Virus record (IMG/VR): IMGVR_UViG_3300009154_000309
Coordinates: 1-22,162 of that record
Direction: 5' to 3' (one strand)
Length of the DNA: 22,162 nucleotides
Source of the DNA: a virus
Shown here: positions 9,701-17,876 of the stretch, piece after piece
Position numbering within the stretch: the stretch's first letter is position 1
How the letters are laid out: every line of letters starts with the position of its first letter
Translations under genes and position numbers: made by a program
The notes under the pieces: generated by a model
What the model was told of the DNA's origin: nothing
What the model saw: the letters and a program-made list of their open reading frames with translations, nothing else
Database searches by the model: none

Positions 9701-12700
9701 AACCCCCAGCAACGAGGCCGACCACCAAAAATTATTCCGCTTGAAACACCAAAGGCAGAGGAAACTAAGGCTGAAGCACTGAAGGCAGAAGAAGCTAATG
9801 CCGCTGAGAAAAAACCCACCGCTGAAGAAAAATTTGAGGCAAGAGCTAAGGCTAACGTAGAAGCGAACCAAAAAGCCATGGCGGAGAAAGCTAAGGCCGA
9901 TGCCGAAGCAAAAGCTAAAGCCGACGCAAGGGCTGAGGAAGAAGTAGACGAGGAGCAAGAGCAAGCTCTTCGGGAAAAAGCTGAAGCTGAAATAGACGCT
10001 GGGCCTATTGGTGAGGCACTGCGCCGCATTGAAGACGGTGACCGGGTTGAGACCAAAGCACAACTACGCCCCTTCATGTTCAAGCTGGAGAAAAACGGCG
10101 TACTCGATGACATCAGTGACATTCAAGAAGCCCTGAGTGACCGTGAGCAGACTGCTGATGACGTGCTCGACATGATGCGTGACCAGCTTGAAACCGCTAG
10201 AGACGATGCAGTAGACGAGCGCATCGACGAACTTAGAGAAGAAGCGGAACAAGAAGTGGAAGCCGGAGACTTAACTAGTAAAAGTATGCTGGGCGTAAAC
10301 GCTGAAGTGCATGAAGAAGCACCATACTTAAAAGACAACGGTCGAACTTTAGACTTAATTGTAAATGGAAAAGTTACTGAAACATTTGAGTTAGTAAGCC
10401 AAGGTTTGTGGAACGCTTTTAAGGGTAAGCCTGAAGCGCAAGAAAACCTATTACGAAATAATGACGCCAGAAAAGTTAATGAACAAGCGCAAAAAGCATT
10501 AAAAACTGCAACATTTAAACACAAAGAATTAGCGCCTTTAAGTCGTATGGAACTAGGTGCGCTTAAAGCTATTAACGAAAACAATATAGAAGAACTGCGT
10601 TTGTATAACATAGGTGCGCAAAACGGCGCTGTTAGAGAATCTATTGCGACTTTAATTTTCCAAGCCCTTCATGAACCCGGCAAACCATTACGTAAGGACA
10701 GACTTACGGACATGGCGGCAAACAATAATACTAGGGGGGTTGCAACTGTTCTAAAGTACGCCCCTGCTTCAATGCTTGAAGGTGTAGATATACCTAAGCC
10801 TGCTGAAGCAGAACAACCCAAATTTGGTGTAGCCCCTGCCGCTAAAGCAACCGAACCCAAACCCAATCTAACGCTCGAAGAAAGAGAGCGGCTGGCAGAG
10901 CTTGAGGACTTGCACAACAACGCCACCAACAACCCAAACACCGAGAGCGGTAAGGCAGCGGCTAAAACTCTTGCGCGTATTACCAAGGATTTTGACGAGC
11001 CCAAAGTTGTGCGTGAGCGGGCCAAGGCAATGTTGTCGGGTGAGTACTCCACACTGGCTATTCAAGCTGCACAGGGTAAGAAAGACCTAGCGTTTAGCAA
11101 GTTCACTACTTCCAGTCAGACCCTATCGCACATCATAAAAACCGGCACGGATTTCCAGAAGAGACTGGCCCGCCGACTGCGTAGCACTGTGCGCGGCGTG
11201 AAGATGGTGGTGGTTGAGAAGGGTCAAGAATTACCAGCAAGCGTAGCTGCGGTTAAGGCTAAGTGGGATAGAGCCCTTGCCATGTACAACACCGAGGAAA
11301 AAGTTGTCTACACCAAGGGTGAATCCTACGGCAGGACCAACGGCCTGAACGCTGTTGTGCAGCTACACGAGCTATTCCACGGGGCTACATCCCAGAAGAT
11401 ACGCACTGCACTGGCCTACATGAAGATGGGTCGGCATCTAGACTCCCAGATGGTCGCGGCGGTCAAAGGGCTGCAAAAAATAATGGACACCGCTAGAGCG
11501 GAGCTAAACAAGCAGATTGAAGCAGGTACTGTAGACCCGGATGTGCACAGCCTAGCTGTCTATGGTGAAGCGTTCACCAACCTCCATGAGTTTGTATCTT
11601 ACGGGAACACTGATGCTAAGCTGCAAGAGTTCCTTAAAAGTGTGAAAGGGTTTGAAAAAGACAAGGGGTTGTTCTCGCCATTTGTTGATGGCCTACGCCG
11701 CTTGATGGGTGTAGCAAAAGAAGATGCTAATGCACTGTCTGACCTCGTCCAGCACACCGACCAACTCATAAGCTCACGTAGACCGGGCGGCTGGGGTTTC
11801 CCAGAAGTAGAGACTCTTGCGTCGGCTGCAATACCACCAAGTCCGGGGGATAGAACCCAAGCGCAATTAGATAAAGACTCTGCTAAGGCTTGGGGCAAAG
11901 TGGACGCCTCCCAAAAAGGACAGGAAAGGGCTGCTGCGCTTAGTAGTCTTATGGCCCTGCGAGACCCTCGCGTTATTTGGGCACGACTCGAAGGTGTATG
12001 GGACAAGCTAGATAACCCAACACGTAAAGCTATTGCGTTGACCTTTGACCGTAACGGCATTGCCAGCACTATAGGTAAGCACATCCCAGCGTTGCACGAA
12101 ATAGCCGACCGCCTCCAAAGAATGGACGGTATGGCAGCTAGCATACGAGCAGGAGCAGCACAGCAGGCTGGTATGGTTGTGAACTTTGCCCGAAAAAACC
12201 GCAAAGCTATGAAGGTGCTTGACCGACTACTACCGGCTTCAACCCTTCTTAGATACGACCCTGCAAACCCACCGGCAAGCGGAATCCGGGATACAGCAAC
12301 GGATGAAGCCTATGCGTCTTTGAAACCAGCGGGCCAACGGGTGTACCGTGAGATTCGGGATTACTTTGCGGACATGTACAGCACAGCACGGGACATCATG
12401 GAGTCCAGTGTTGACGCACTAGACCTACCCGTAGAGGCAAAACAAAAATTAATGGCTAGCATCCGGCTGGCGTTTGAAGAAGGAAAAATTGAGCCGTACT
12501 TACCACTCATGCGCTACGGTGACTACATTTTCCGCATCAAGCAACGGGGTGCTGACGATTATGAATCCTTTAGGTTTGAAACCAAAGCCGAGCGTGATTT
12601 TGCAGCTAGGGCGTACGCCAAAGAACAAGGTGCTGCGCTAGAAGACCTTGACGTACAGTTAGCAAAAGACAGGGGCGGGAAAGAACAGCGGGGTATTGTT

Positions 12701-14785
12701 GAGGGCAATAGCAAGCTGCTGAAGGAGATGTATGAGGCCATAGACTCTATGGACACGGCTGACTCCAACGCCAAGGCAAAACTGAAAGACAACATGTATC
12801 AGGTCTACCTAGACTTGATGCCTGAAGAAAGCGTACGCAAACAGTTCATACACCGCGAAGAAGTTGTCGGCTTTAGCACTGACACGCTACGGATGATTAA
12901 CACCCAAGGCATCAAGCTAGCTAGTGCCCTGTCTAAGCTTCAATACGGTAACGAGCTACGCAATCTGTCTGAGCAAGCCAACCGGCAACTTGAGGGTAAA
13001 GAGCAATACGAAGACTTTGTTGGCGCAATGGATGCGGTTATTGATGAGGCATTAAACCCCAAACCACTTGGCCCTGTTGCTGGGTTCTTTGACCCAGTGA
13101 CTAAGCAATGGACGAAATTTACGTTCATTCACAACTTGACGAGCCTATCGTCCGCCCTAATGCAGCCAGCGGATATTATCTTGACTGCTTCACCTGTATT
13201 AGTCGGTAACCACGGGCCCAAAGCCCTAGTTGAACTGACCAAGATGGCTAACGTGGTTAAGCAGTTTGGTGTGTGGGAGACCCTACCTGATGGGACTAAA
13301 CGGTTCCGTGCACCAAGCATTGCATATGCAAAGGGACTGCCCGATATAGAGCTTAAAGCTATTGCTGACATGGTGGGCGAGTACGGCCTTAGTACCGACA
13401 CGCTTGCCAATGAGATTTTTGATGCTGCCACAAAACCTGTAAACAAGGCTGACCCCAAAGCGGTAGAGCTTGCAAAGGATGCAGCCCACATGCTTGTTTT
13501 TGGCGGGTTGATGCACCATACCGAACGCCTTTCGCGTGAGATTACAGGTGTGGTTGCGTTCCGTTTGCACTACGCAGAGATGGAGAAAGCTTCTCCCGGT
13601 AACCCAGCTAACTACGCCAACGCTGTCAGGGCTGCTGTAGCTGAAGCCAATGAAGCACTAGGTGACTACAGCCCCGGTAATCGCCCGCAAATCATGCGCG
13701 GCCCTATAGGGAAGCTAGTAAGTACTTACAAGTTTTTCCCGCTTACACGTATCAAGCTGCTTGGAGGGAACTTCTTCAGGATGATTCCGTTCCTTAACAA
13801 GGAAGGAAAGATTGCCGCAGCCACTAAGTTCTTTGGCATCTTGGGTACGCACAGCATACTTACCGGAGTAGTCGGCCTACCCATGTACGGAATCATACAG
13901 GCGTTGTGGGGTCAGTGGCAGAAGGATGATGATGCTCCGCAAACCATGAAAGACCTTGACCATGACACATGGTGGCGTACTGACTATTTGCGCAATGAGT
14001 TAGGTGACGGAGAAGTAGCTAAGCTACTTGGAGAAATAGCTAAAGGTGGCGTGCTTAACTATGCAACAGGCATGGCTATCTCTGAACGTCTTGGGTTGGA
14101 CAACATGGTGTTCCGTACCCCAGACCCGGGTAAGAACCTAAAGGAATCTGTAGCAAACTATGCGGAAGCATTTTTTGGTGCGCAGTTGACCCCTATCAGA
14201 GCAACACAAGACTCATGGAACTACTATTCCCAAGGTGAGTATCAGAAAGCCTTTGAATCCCTCCCATTCATGCCTAAGTCCATAAGCGCACTGTCGGCAA
14301 CGGAACGCATTTCTCGTGAAGGTATAGAGACCAAACAAGGTATGCCACTCTTGGACAAGGGTACAGTGACTACAAAAGAACTCATTGGGCAAGCTCTTGG
14401 TTTTCAATCAGCGCGTGTTGCAGAAGCACAGAGGATTGCCCATGCTACGGACGTAATAGAGCGGGGCATCAGCGGTGAGAAACAAGCCATAGTAGGTAAA
14501 GCAGCCACCATGTTCTTGAAGGCTATCAATCCGAACAGAGACCCAGAAGACCGGCAACGCTTCTTGAACATGTACCTAGAGACCTTCCAAGAGATACCTA
14601 AGTTCAACGTGAAGTACCCTGAGCACGGTATTGACGGCAAAGAGATTGACGCCAAAATTAACGCCGAGTTGGAAAAGATCGCTGCTTCTAAAATGTTTGG
14701 CGGAGTGAAAATCAACGACAACAATATCCGGTTGTTCATCCAAGCGGCTTTGGCATCTAGGGAAGCACTCAACAACCCGAAATAA
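6746..14785 (+). CDS. Giant multidomain virion or ejection protein with HExxH metallopeptidase and GNAT-like domains
   Basis: The 2679-aa protein starts at ATG 6746 behind an AAAGGG site. In order it shows KEFTLEEALA twice (3-12, 24-33), Pro/Ala linkers, Gly/Ala-rich amphipathic segments (about 365-540), a duplicated EPKLGNLENV (614-623, 630-639) and a GNAT-like domain (about 815-910, with EGQGEGSKLL and WYARNGFE). An AT-hook-like RGRPPK (990-995) and a charged coiled coil (about 1003-1175) follow. A metallopeptidase domain (about 1450-1690) has H1541-E1542 and H1545 in LHELFHGAT, with E1615 in LHEFVSYGN as likely third zinc ligand. The rest resembles the C-termini of phage and mobile-element polyvalent proteins (PLMRYGDY, FIHREEVVGFS), with a hydrophobic stretch at about 2358-2391. 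Position and size suggest a T7 gp16-like ejected protein, but I see no transglycosylase motif. Confidence 0.85.
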   Translation: MAKEFTLEEALAPPPKAAPKAAPKEFTLEEALATPAAAPAATSTAAQNRADAQARQDAASQGLEQISTPQAELADAERNVAALTRELRRKGVDAGPRPAIGSTKAGDFLLAQGAKAQGQQPADVVVPPPVAPPPAVTPQLAPKPVDAVAAARAAIPLGASPKFIESMRAELYQLPPEQRAAAIQQVIKEYGKDSLKGRVVSFIAAENAALNKATNKTPALESRLGTAMGLKQEAPVTGYIPNAIQKLSPRIEEVTQELIDQGVRADIAPGIAANRIAFGVANQPMAFADRDVVGEQAAAAAEQQAKELKDAGMTKRVGAGALSGTKKSLAGLTQFGADLWGDKAFSQELANTQRIEGAKSAAIPQGEGIFEKSFQGAATSLASQAPFMALSALTGSSVPILAQAALQQFGDSYGEGKAAGLSTTQASLRAAPMAAAEVFFERFGMTKAMAGLKSFVAEHGGANIAKYVAKAIAEEIPSELATTASQYVTDVLPGIGMNKNPSLIDLYNQLEETLRQTVLQAGVTGGVTIAGVKGVQGAKATPQAIDAAKERLRETSNKIVGIEKTNELLGPREGAYERPGEISQAKLMAEMRRVPFASSSGALNAPPAEKAAAEPKLGNLENVGMREEEEPKLGNLENVRAGEEPPFAKGKAAPTAEDTEAKVNAVAERLRSRGIPRENALRIAQRQVAEEQAKGAKDVAGTEPPPSGESTSVASEPGAKTPGGLETPARDGVVPVEPNAGVSDAGKAPEPAALKETKAEERTPSGTETVEAKQTETQEQEAPAAPVKIRKTEPVVNENGAFIPAKEKGGELETTAHFKVLDEDNDISDNLVGATMITGMGATKEGQGEGSKLLKAITAWADANGKKLVLVPAASPKGERGLSQEQLKAWYARNGFEDRIDYMVREPGGKKTEAPAAIKPAKLGKEVHTTPQNAEGKWSHAINGEVVETYDTKRQATAAMLLDKAKKTGNEELIAQRQKVFDEALNPQQRGRPPKIIPLETPKAEETKAEALKAEEANAAEKKPTAEEKFEARAKANVEANQKAMAEKAKADAEAKAKADARAEEEVDEEQEQALREKAEAEIDAGPIGEALRRIEDGDRVETKAQLRPFMFKLEKNGVLDDISDIQEALSDREQTADDVLDMMRDQLETARDDAVDERIDELREEAEQEVEAGDLTSKSMLGVNAEVHEEAPYLKDNGRTLDLIVNGKVTETFELVSQGLWNAFKGKPEAQENLLRNNDARKVNEQAQKALKTATFKHKELAPLSRMELGALKAINENNIEELRLYNIGAQNGAVRESIATLIFQALHEPGKPLRKDRLTDMAANNNTRGVATVLKYAPASMLEGVDIPKPAEAEQPKFGVAPAAKATEPKPNLTLEERERLAELEDLHNNATNNPNTESGKAAAKTLARITKDFDEPKVVRERAKAMLSGEYSTLAIQAAQGKKDLAFSKFTTSSQTLSHIIKTGTDFQKRLARRLRSTVRGVKMVVVEKGQELPASVAAVKAKWDRALAMYNTEEKVVYTKGESYGRTNGLNAVVQLHELFHGATSQKIRTALAYMKMGRHLDSQMVAAVKGLQKIMDTARAELNKQIEAGTVDPDVHSLAVYGEAFTNLHEFVSYGNTDAKLQEFLKSVKGFEKDKGLFSPFVDGLRRLMGVAKEDANALSDLVQHTDQLISSRRPGGWGFPEVETLASAAIPPSPGDRTQAQLDKDSAKAWGKVDASQKGQERAAALSSLMALRDPRVIWARLEGVWDKLDNPTRKAIALTFDRNGIASTIGKHIPALHEIADRLQRMDGMAASIRAGAAQQAGMVVNFARKNRKAMKVLDRLLPASTLLRYDPANPPASGIRDTATDEAYASLKPAGQRVYREIRDYFADMYSTARDIMESSVDALDLPVEAKQKLMASIRLAFEEGKIEPYLPLMRYGDYIFRIKQRGADDYESFRFETKAERDFAARAYAKEQGAALEDLDVQLAKDRGGKEQRGIVEGNSKLLKEMYEAIDSMDTADSNAKAKLKDNMYQVYLDLMPEESVRKQFIHREEVVGFSTDTLRMINTQGIKLASALSKLQYGNELRNLSEQANRQLEGKEQYEDFVGAMDAVIDEALNPKPLGPVAGFFDPVTKQWTKFTFIHNLTSLSSALMQPADIILTASPVLVGNHGPKALVELTKMANVVKQFGVWETLPDGTKRFRAPSIAYAKGLPDIELKAIADMVGEYGLSTDTLANEIFDAATKPVNKADPKAVELAKDAAHMLVFGGLMHHTERLSREITGVVAFRLHYAEMEKASPGNPANYANAVRAAVAEANEALGDYSPGNRPQIMRGPIGKLVSTYKFFPLTRIKLLGGNFFRMIPFLNKEGKIAAATKFFGILGTHSILTGVVGLPMYGIIQALWGQWQKDDDAPQTMKDLDHDTWWRTDYLRNELGDGEVAKLLGEIAKGGVLNYATGMAISERLGLDNMVFRTPDPGKNLKESVANYAEAFFGAQLTPIRATQDSWNYYSQGEYQKAFESLPFMPKSISALSATERISREGIETKQGMPLLDKGTVTTKELIGQALGFQSARVAEAQRIAHATDVIERGISGEKQAIVGKAATMFLKAINPNRDPEDRQRFLNMYLETFQEIPKFNVKYPEHGIDGKEIDAKINAELEKIAASKMFGGVKINDNNIRLFIQAALASREALNNPK
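6752..6844 (+). repeat. Duplicated KEFTLEEALA linear motif
   Basis: Ten identical residues occur at 3-12 and 24-33 of the giant protein, encoded at 6752-6781 and 6815-6844. Six of the ten codons differ, all synonymously, so identity is kept at the protein level. Lys-Ala-Ala-Pro spacers lie between the copies. Confidence 0.9.
8585..8662 (+). repeat. 48-bp-offset direct repeat (EPKLGNLENV twice)
   Basis: Copies at 8585-8614 and 8633-8662 match in 29 of 30 bases and encode the same ten residues. Each holds the 13-base palindrome CTAGGTAACCTAG. The near-identity of the DNA indicates a recent duplication, unlike the older KEFTLEEALA pair in the same gene. Confidence 0.9.
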
Positions 14786-14789
14786 AAAA

Positions 14790-14810
14790 CCCCCGGTTTT
14801 TGGCCGGGGG
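14790..14810 (-). terminator. Intrinsic terminator of the leftward operon
   Basis: A seven-base-pair all-GC stem (CCCCCGG at 14790-14796, CCGGGGG at 14804-14810) closes a seven-base loop. Read on the minus strand it runs straight into TTTTTT and then ATTT, a classic intrinsic terminator. On the plus strand it is followed by TAAGGG with no T-tract, so it should stop rightward transcription only weakly. It lies five bases past the stop of the giant virion gene and 48 bases past the end of the last leftward gene. Confidence 0.9.
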
Positions 14811-14814
14811 TAAG

Positions 14815-14829
14815 GGAAGTACCACTTCC
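14815..14829. other. Small hairpin beside the terminator
   Basis: GGAAGT, a three-base loop, then ACTTCC form a perfect six-base-pair hairpin. It sits four bases from the main terminator stem, so leftward transcripts would fold two hairpins in a row. It has no T-tract of its own. Confidence 0.5.
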
Positions 14830-14857
14830 AAGGAGGAGCAAACGCTACCAGTGTAGC

Positions 14858-15052
14858 TCAAGTCCTCCAGACCCGCAAGCCCTTCACTCCATCCATGATG
14901 ACCACCTTGGTGATGATGGGTATCTTCAGCCGTTTTGTGACCACAGCCAACGTAGCCCGCGCCGCCTTGTGGTCGATGCAGGGGATGAAAAATGAATAGC
15001 CCTTGCGGAACTTGGACCAATCAACTCTGTACGCTACTGTCTCGATTTTCAT
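14858..15052 (-). CDS. Small conserved-type phage protein of unknown function
   Basis: This 64-aa protein (MKIETVAYRVDWSKF, then SFFIPCIDHKAARATL and ITKVVIMDGVKGLRVWR) is basic and compact with alternating strand-like and helical segments, as in a small folded domain. The start overlaps the last 32 bases of the PrimPol-helicase gene, so translation is probably coupled. The ribosome site is weak (GGGCAC). It is the last gene before the leftward terminator, and no competing frame on either strand looks like a real protein. I recall similar short proteins in uncultured phage genomes, without known function. A nucleic-acid-binding accessory to replication is possible given its charge and place, but no motif proves it. 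Confidence 0.6.
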   Translation of the reverse strand: MKIETVAYRVDWSKFRKGYSFFIPCIDHKAARATLAVVTKRLKIPIITKVVIMDGVKGLRVWRT

Positions 15053-17873
15053 CTGTGCCCAGTATGGCTTCTACCCGTAGGGTCTCGTCGGCAGAAGTAT
15101 CAAACTTCAGAACGCGCACAGCAGGGGACACAATCTTCATGCCCTTGGACATGCGCTTGTTGGTAGCCTCTAGGAAAATCCCAAGGTCAGCTAGCTTCCT
15201 CAGTAGCTCTTTGTAGCCCGTCTGCTGCTTGACGCAGAAGACCTTGAACTGCTTGGCCGATATGTAGAGGTGCTTGGTGTCTGGTTCGTAGCGTATGAGC
15301 AACTCCCCTCGTGGCTCCAGCGTCGGCAGTGCCGACAGGTTACTTCGGGAATCGACCTCACCGTTGACCACCAGCGTGTTGTAGATGTGCCCGTTAATGA
15401 ACTCACCCAGCGTAGAGATGGGGGACAGACTAGGAGGCTTCACATCTATGCGCATCTCGCCCAGCATACCCTTCAACCAGCCGTATACGTTGCCCATGTG
15501 GTAGTCATGTAGTCCTAGCTCCTTGGCAATCAAGCCACCGGCAATGTTGCATGCCGACTGCGCAGACCAAAAGCGTTCCCGTGAGGTGAACTGGACTTCC
15601 TTGTCGATGCGGGCCTGTACTTTGCGCACGAGGTCTTGGCAGTACTCAAGGTTGTTGACCAAGAAGCTGATGTAGATTTCCCCAGCGTGGCCGTAGTTCT
15701 CGTTCAGTTGGTGGTCAAACATCTGCTTGCCGAGGGCTACGCCGATTACGTCGTTCGGCTCAATCTTGTACTCCAGCAGACGCACAGACTCACCATCCGG
15801 TGTGTTCTTCAGTTCACCCAACTTCTCGTAGAAGCTGCAATTTGCTGAGGCCAAAGTCATGTTGTTCCATGAGGTGTTGTTAAGCCGCATGCCGTTGACG
15901 TTGCCCCTCAAACGGTTTTTGCCCCGCCCGTGGCTGATACCGTAAGCCAAGTCAGAGAACTCCGCACTCGTCATGTTGGTAATCTCGTCGATGGTGTTGG
16001 GCAGGTTGTTCATTACCCCTAGCTGCTGCATCTTGGCGTTGAGCGTGTCCTTCTCAATCCCCATTAGTTCTTTAGGCTGGCCATACACGCTATTACACAT
16101 ACGCAGAATGGTGGACTTCCCCGACCCAGCCATCTCATAGATGACGTTGATGATTGCCCCATCCAAGCCCGTGAACTTCATCAGTGGCGAACCAAACGCA
16201 GTCAGAGCAGCAAACGCATGCGGCTCCATTCCTGGAAGGGCGTACAGGTTGAACACTTCCTTCCACTTCTCCATAGTGCCCTTGGTGTGAATCTTCTCGG
16301 CAAAGAATTCTGTTGCCTCCGACGGTGGGCTGTAGTACGTACCGTCCTTGGTAATCTCCTTGTCGCCCATGATGAACTTGCTATCGTTCTCTACCCATCC
16401 AAATTGTGTTCTCATAATGTCTGCTTTCTTTGTGTACTGCATGTTTTTAACAAAAGTCACCACGTAAACAGCTAGGTTCTCGTACTGCTTGTGGTGGGCC
16501 ATGACTCCTTGCTGAGCCAATGCTTTACGCAACTCATCCTTGGACGATATAGCTGCGGTGGATATGGAAAATTCTCTGATGCCATCGTGTGGCAGGTGCA
16601 GCCTAAACAATATGACTTCACCCGCTTGAGGGTCGCGCATACGTTTAACCACGTAAAAATCATGTTCATAGACCAGCAAAGGGTCTGCTTCTTCATCGTC
16701 GGCGCGTCGATAGACACCACCGTTTTTCCCGCGAAAAAATGGGAACGGATACTCAGGTATGTTTATGGTTACCTGCTTACCCTCTTCAACTTCAACAACC
16801 ACCTCATTATCTTCATCGTCGGCTTTCTCTATCTCTACCCCCAACACAATCGGGGATTTAATTTTGCCCTTGTGCACACAACCATCGCACCCGCTGGGGT
16901 TCTGCTTCTCAAACGTAGTGCAGTGGTGTGGCCCACCTTTGGTCAGCAAATTGTGTACCTTGACCTCAACCTCGTAAGGGTCGTAGTTGGGGTATTGGTC
17001 TGACATCTTCTTGGTCGCGCTATCTTTGTCTACGCAGAACGCAGCAATCGACAGGGCTGAACGCCACAAGGGTTCCTCAAGGGTTGCTTGGTTCTCAAAG
17101 CAATGAATCAGTTGGTTGCAGCCTTCGCCCTTGGCCGACTTCATCATTATGGTTTTGAACCGCTTGACCTTGTTTGCCATCAACGCTTCCATCATCGGGC
17201 TCATAGAGCTTGGAATGAAGTCAGGCTTCTCAGGCTTGGGGTCAGGCGCACCCAGCAACTCTTTCATTTGCGCATACGGGATGCGCACAGTATCGGAGTT
17301 CAACACCTCTACAGGCATTGGCTCTTCGTTCTTGAAGTTGTATGTGTTGGGGATACGTAGGACTCGTGATGCTTCAAACACCGACGAATCAACGATGAGA
17401 CCCTTCTCTACACACAACTCACGTAGCCGACCCGATAGCGGCTCCCACTCTGCGCGGGACACCGTTTCTTCAAGCAGCCAGTAGGCATGAATCCCGTAAC
17501 CGGAACTCACTAGGATTGGCCTTGGTAGGCCGACAACCTTGCAAAACTTCTGAAACTCAACAAGCCCAGTTTGCTGGTCGATGTAACCCTTGACCCTGCC
17601 CTTTTCATCGGGCTCGGCCTTCGTGGGGCCGCAGTCAATATCCATCCACAGTGCGCGGAAGTAGGTGGCGTTCTCGTGCGTGCGGTTGTTCAGAGGGCCG
17701 TACTTGGCGCACCCAAAATACACATCAGCTTTGCGCTCTACAAACTTCTCAACTAACTTGTCAACCTCTTCTCGTGTATCTGCAAATTGCTGGTCTACGT
17801 ACCTACCAATCCCTAACACGCAGTACCTTCCCCCTACGGGAAGAACCGCATCCAGCAAGTCAAAGTTGGACAT
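15021..17873 (-). CDS. PrimPol-type primase fused to a DUF927-like helicase
   Basis: This 950-aa protein should make primers and unwind DNA for phage replication. Its N-terminal archaeo-eukaryotic primase-type domain (about 60-190) shows WMDIDCG with metal-binding D78 and D80, SSGYGIHAYW with H129, and SRVLRIPNTYNFK with R173. A Cys/His cluster follows (C318, C329, C332, H334), probably zinc-binding. The C-terminal ATPase has a Walker A at 583-588 (GSGKST) and a Walker B at about 629-630 (TIDE). ISHGRGKNRLRGN follows, resembling the conserved GQGKAR-type segment of DUF927 helicases; R698 is a possible arginine finger. The start is three bases after the HTH gene, with a weak AAGAAG site. No DNA-polymerase domain is visible. 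The primase and ATPase calls are firm; DUF927 as against another SF3-like family is less sure. Confidence 0.88.
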   Translation of the reverse strand: MSNFDLLDAVLPVGGRYCVLGIGRYVDQQFADTREEVDKLVEKFVERKADVYFGCAKYGPLNNRTHENATYFRALWMDIDCGPTKAEPDEKGRVKGYIDQQTGLVEFQKFCKVVGLPRPILVSSGYGIHAYWLLEETVSRAEWEPLSGRLRELCVEKGLIVDSSVFEASRVLRIPNTYNFKNEEPMPVEVLNSDTVRIPYAQMKELLGAPDPKPEKPDFIPSSMSPMMEALMANKVKRFKTIMMKSAKGEGCNQLIHCFENQATLEEPLWRSALSIAAFCVDKDSATKKMSDQYPNYDPYEVEVKVHNLLTKGGPHHCTTFEKQNPSGCDGCVHKGKIKSPIVLGVEIEKADDEDNEVVVEVEEGKQVTINIPEYPFPFFRGKNGGVYRRADDEEADPLLVYEHDFYVVKRMRDPQAGEVILFRLHLPHDGIREFSISTAAISSKDELRKALAQQGVMAHHKQYENLAVYVVTFVKNMQYTKKADIMRTQFGWVENDSKFIMGDKEITKDGTYYSPPSEATEFFAEKIHTKGTMEKWKEVFNLYALPGMEPHAFAALTAFGSPLMKFTGLDGAIINVIYEMAGSGKSTILRMCNSVYGQPKELMGIEKDTLNAKMQQLGVMNNLPNTIDEITNMTSAEFSDLAYGISHGRGKNRLRGNVNGMRLNNTSWNNMTLASANCSFYEKLGELKNTPDGESVRLLEYKIEPNDVIGVALGKQMFDHQLNENYGHAGEIYISFLVNNLEYCQDLVRKVQARIDKEVQFTSRERFWSAQSACNIAGGLIAKELGLHDYHMGNVYGWLKGMLGEMRIDVKPPSLSPISTLGEFINGHIYNTLVVNGEVDSRSNLSALPTLEPRGELLIRYEPDTKHLYISAKQFKVFCVKQQTGYKELLRKLADLGIFLEATNKRMSKGMKIVSPAVRVLKFDTSADETLRVEAILGTDENRDSSVQS

Positions 17874-17876
17874 GTA

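Noticed and set aside
9404-10063. 219-aa minus-strand ORF rich in Phe, Leu and Ser
   Set aside because: This is the reverse reading of the Lys/Glu/Ala coiled-coil codons, which gives false membrane-like strings.
14830-14837. AAGGAGGA on the plus strand as a ribosome site
   Set aside because: No start codon with an open frame follows within a usable distance.
14769-15020. 83-aa minus-strand ORF across the terminator
   Set aside because: It would read through the terminator hairpin, and its His/Gly-rich string is a frame shadow of the 64-aa gene.
16491-17003. 170-aa plus-strand ORF opposite the PrimPol-helicase
   Set aside because: It has no ribosome site and no recognisable domain, and the minus frame has clear catalytic motifs.
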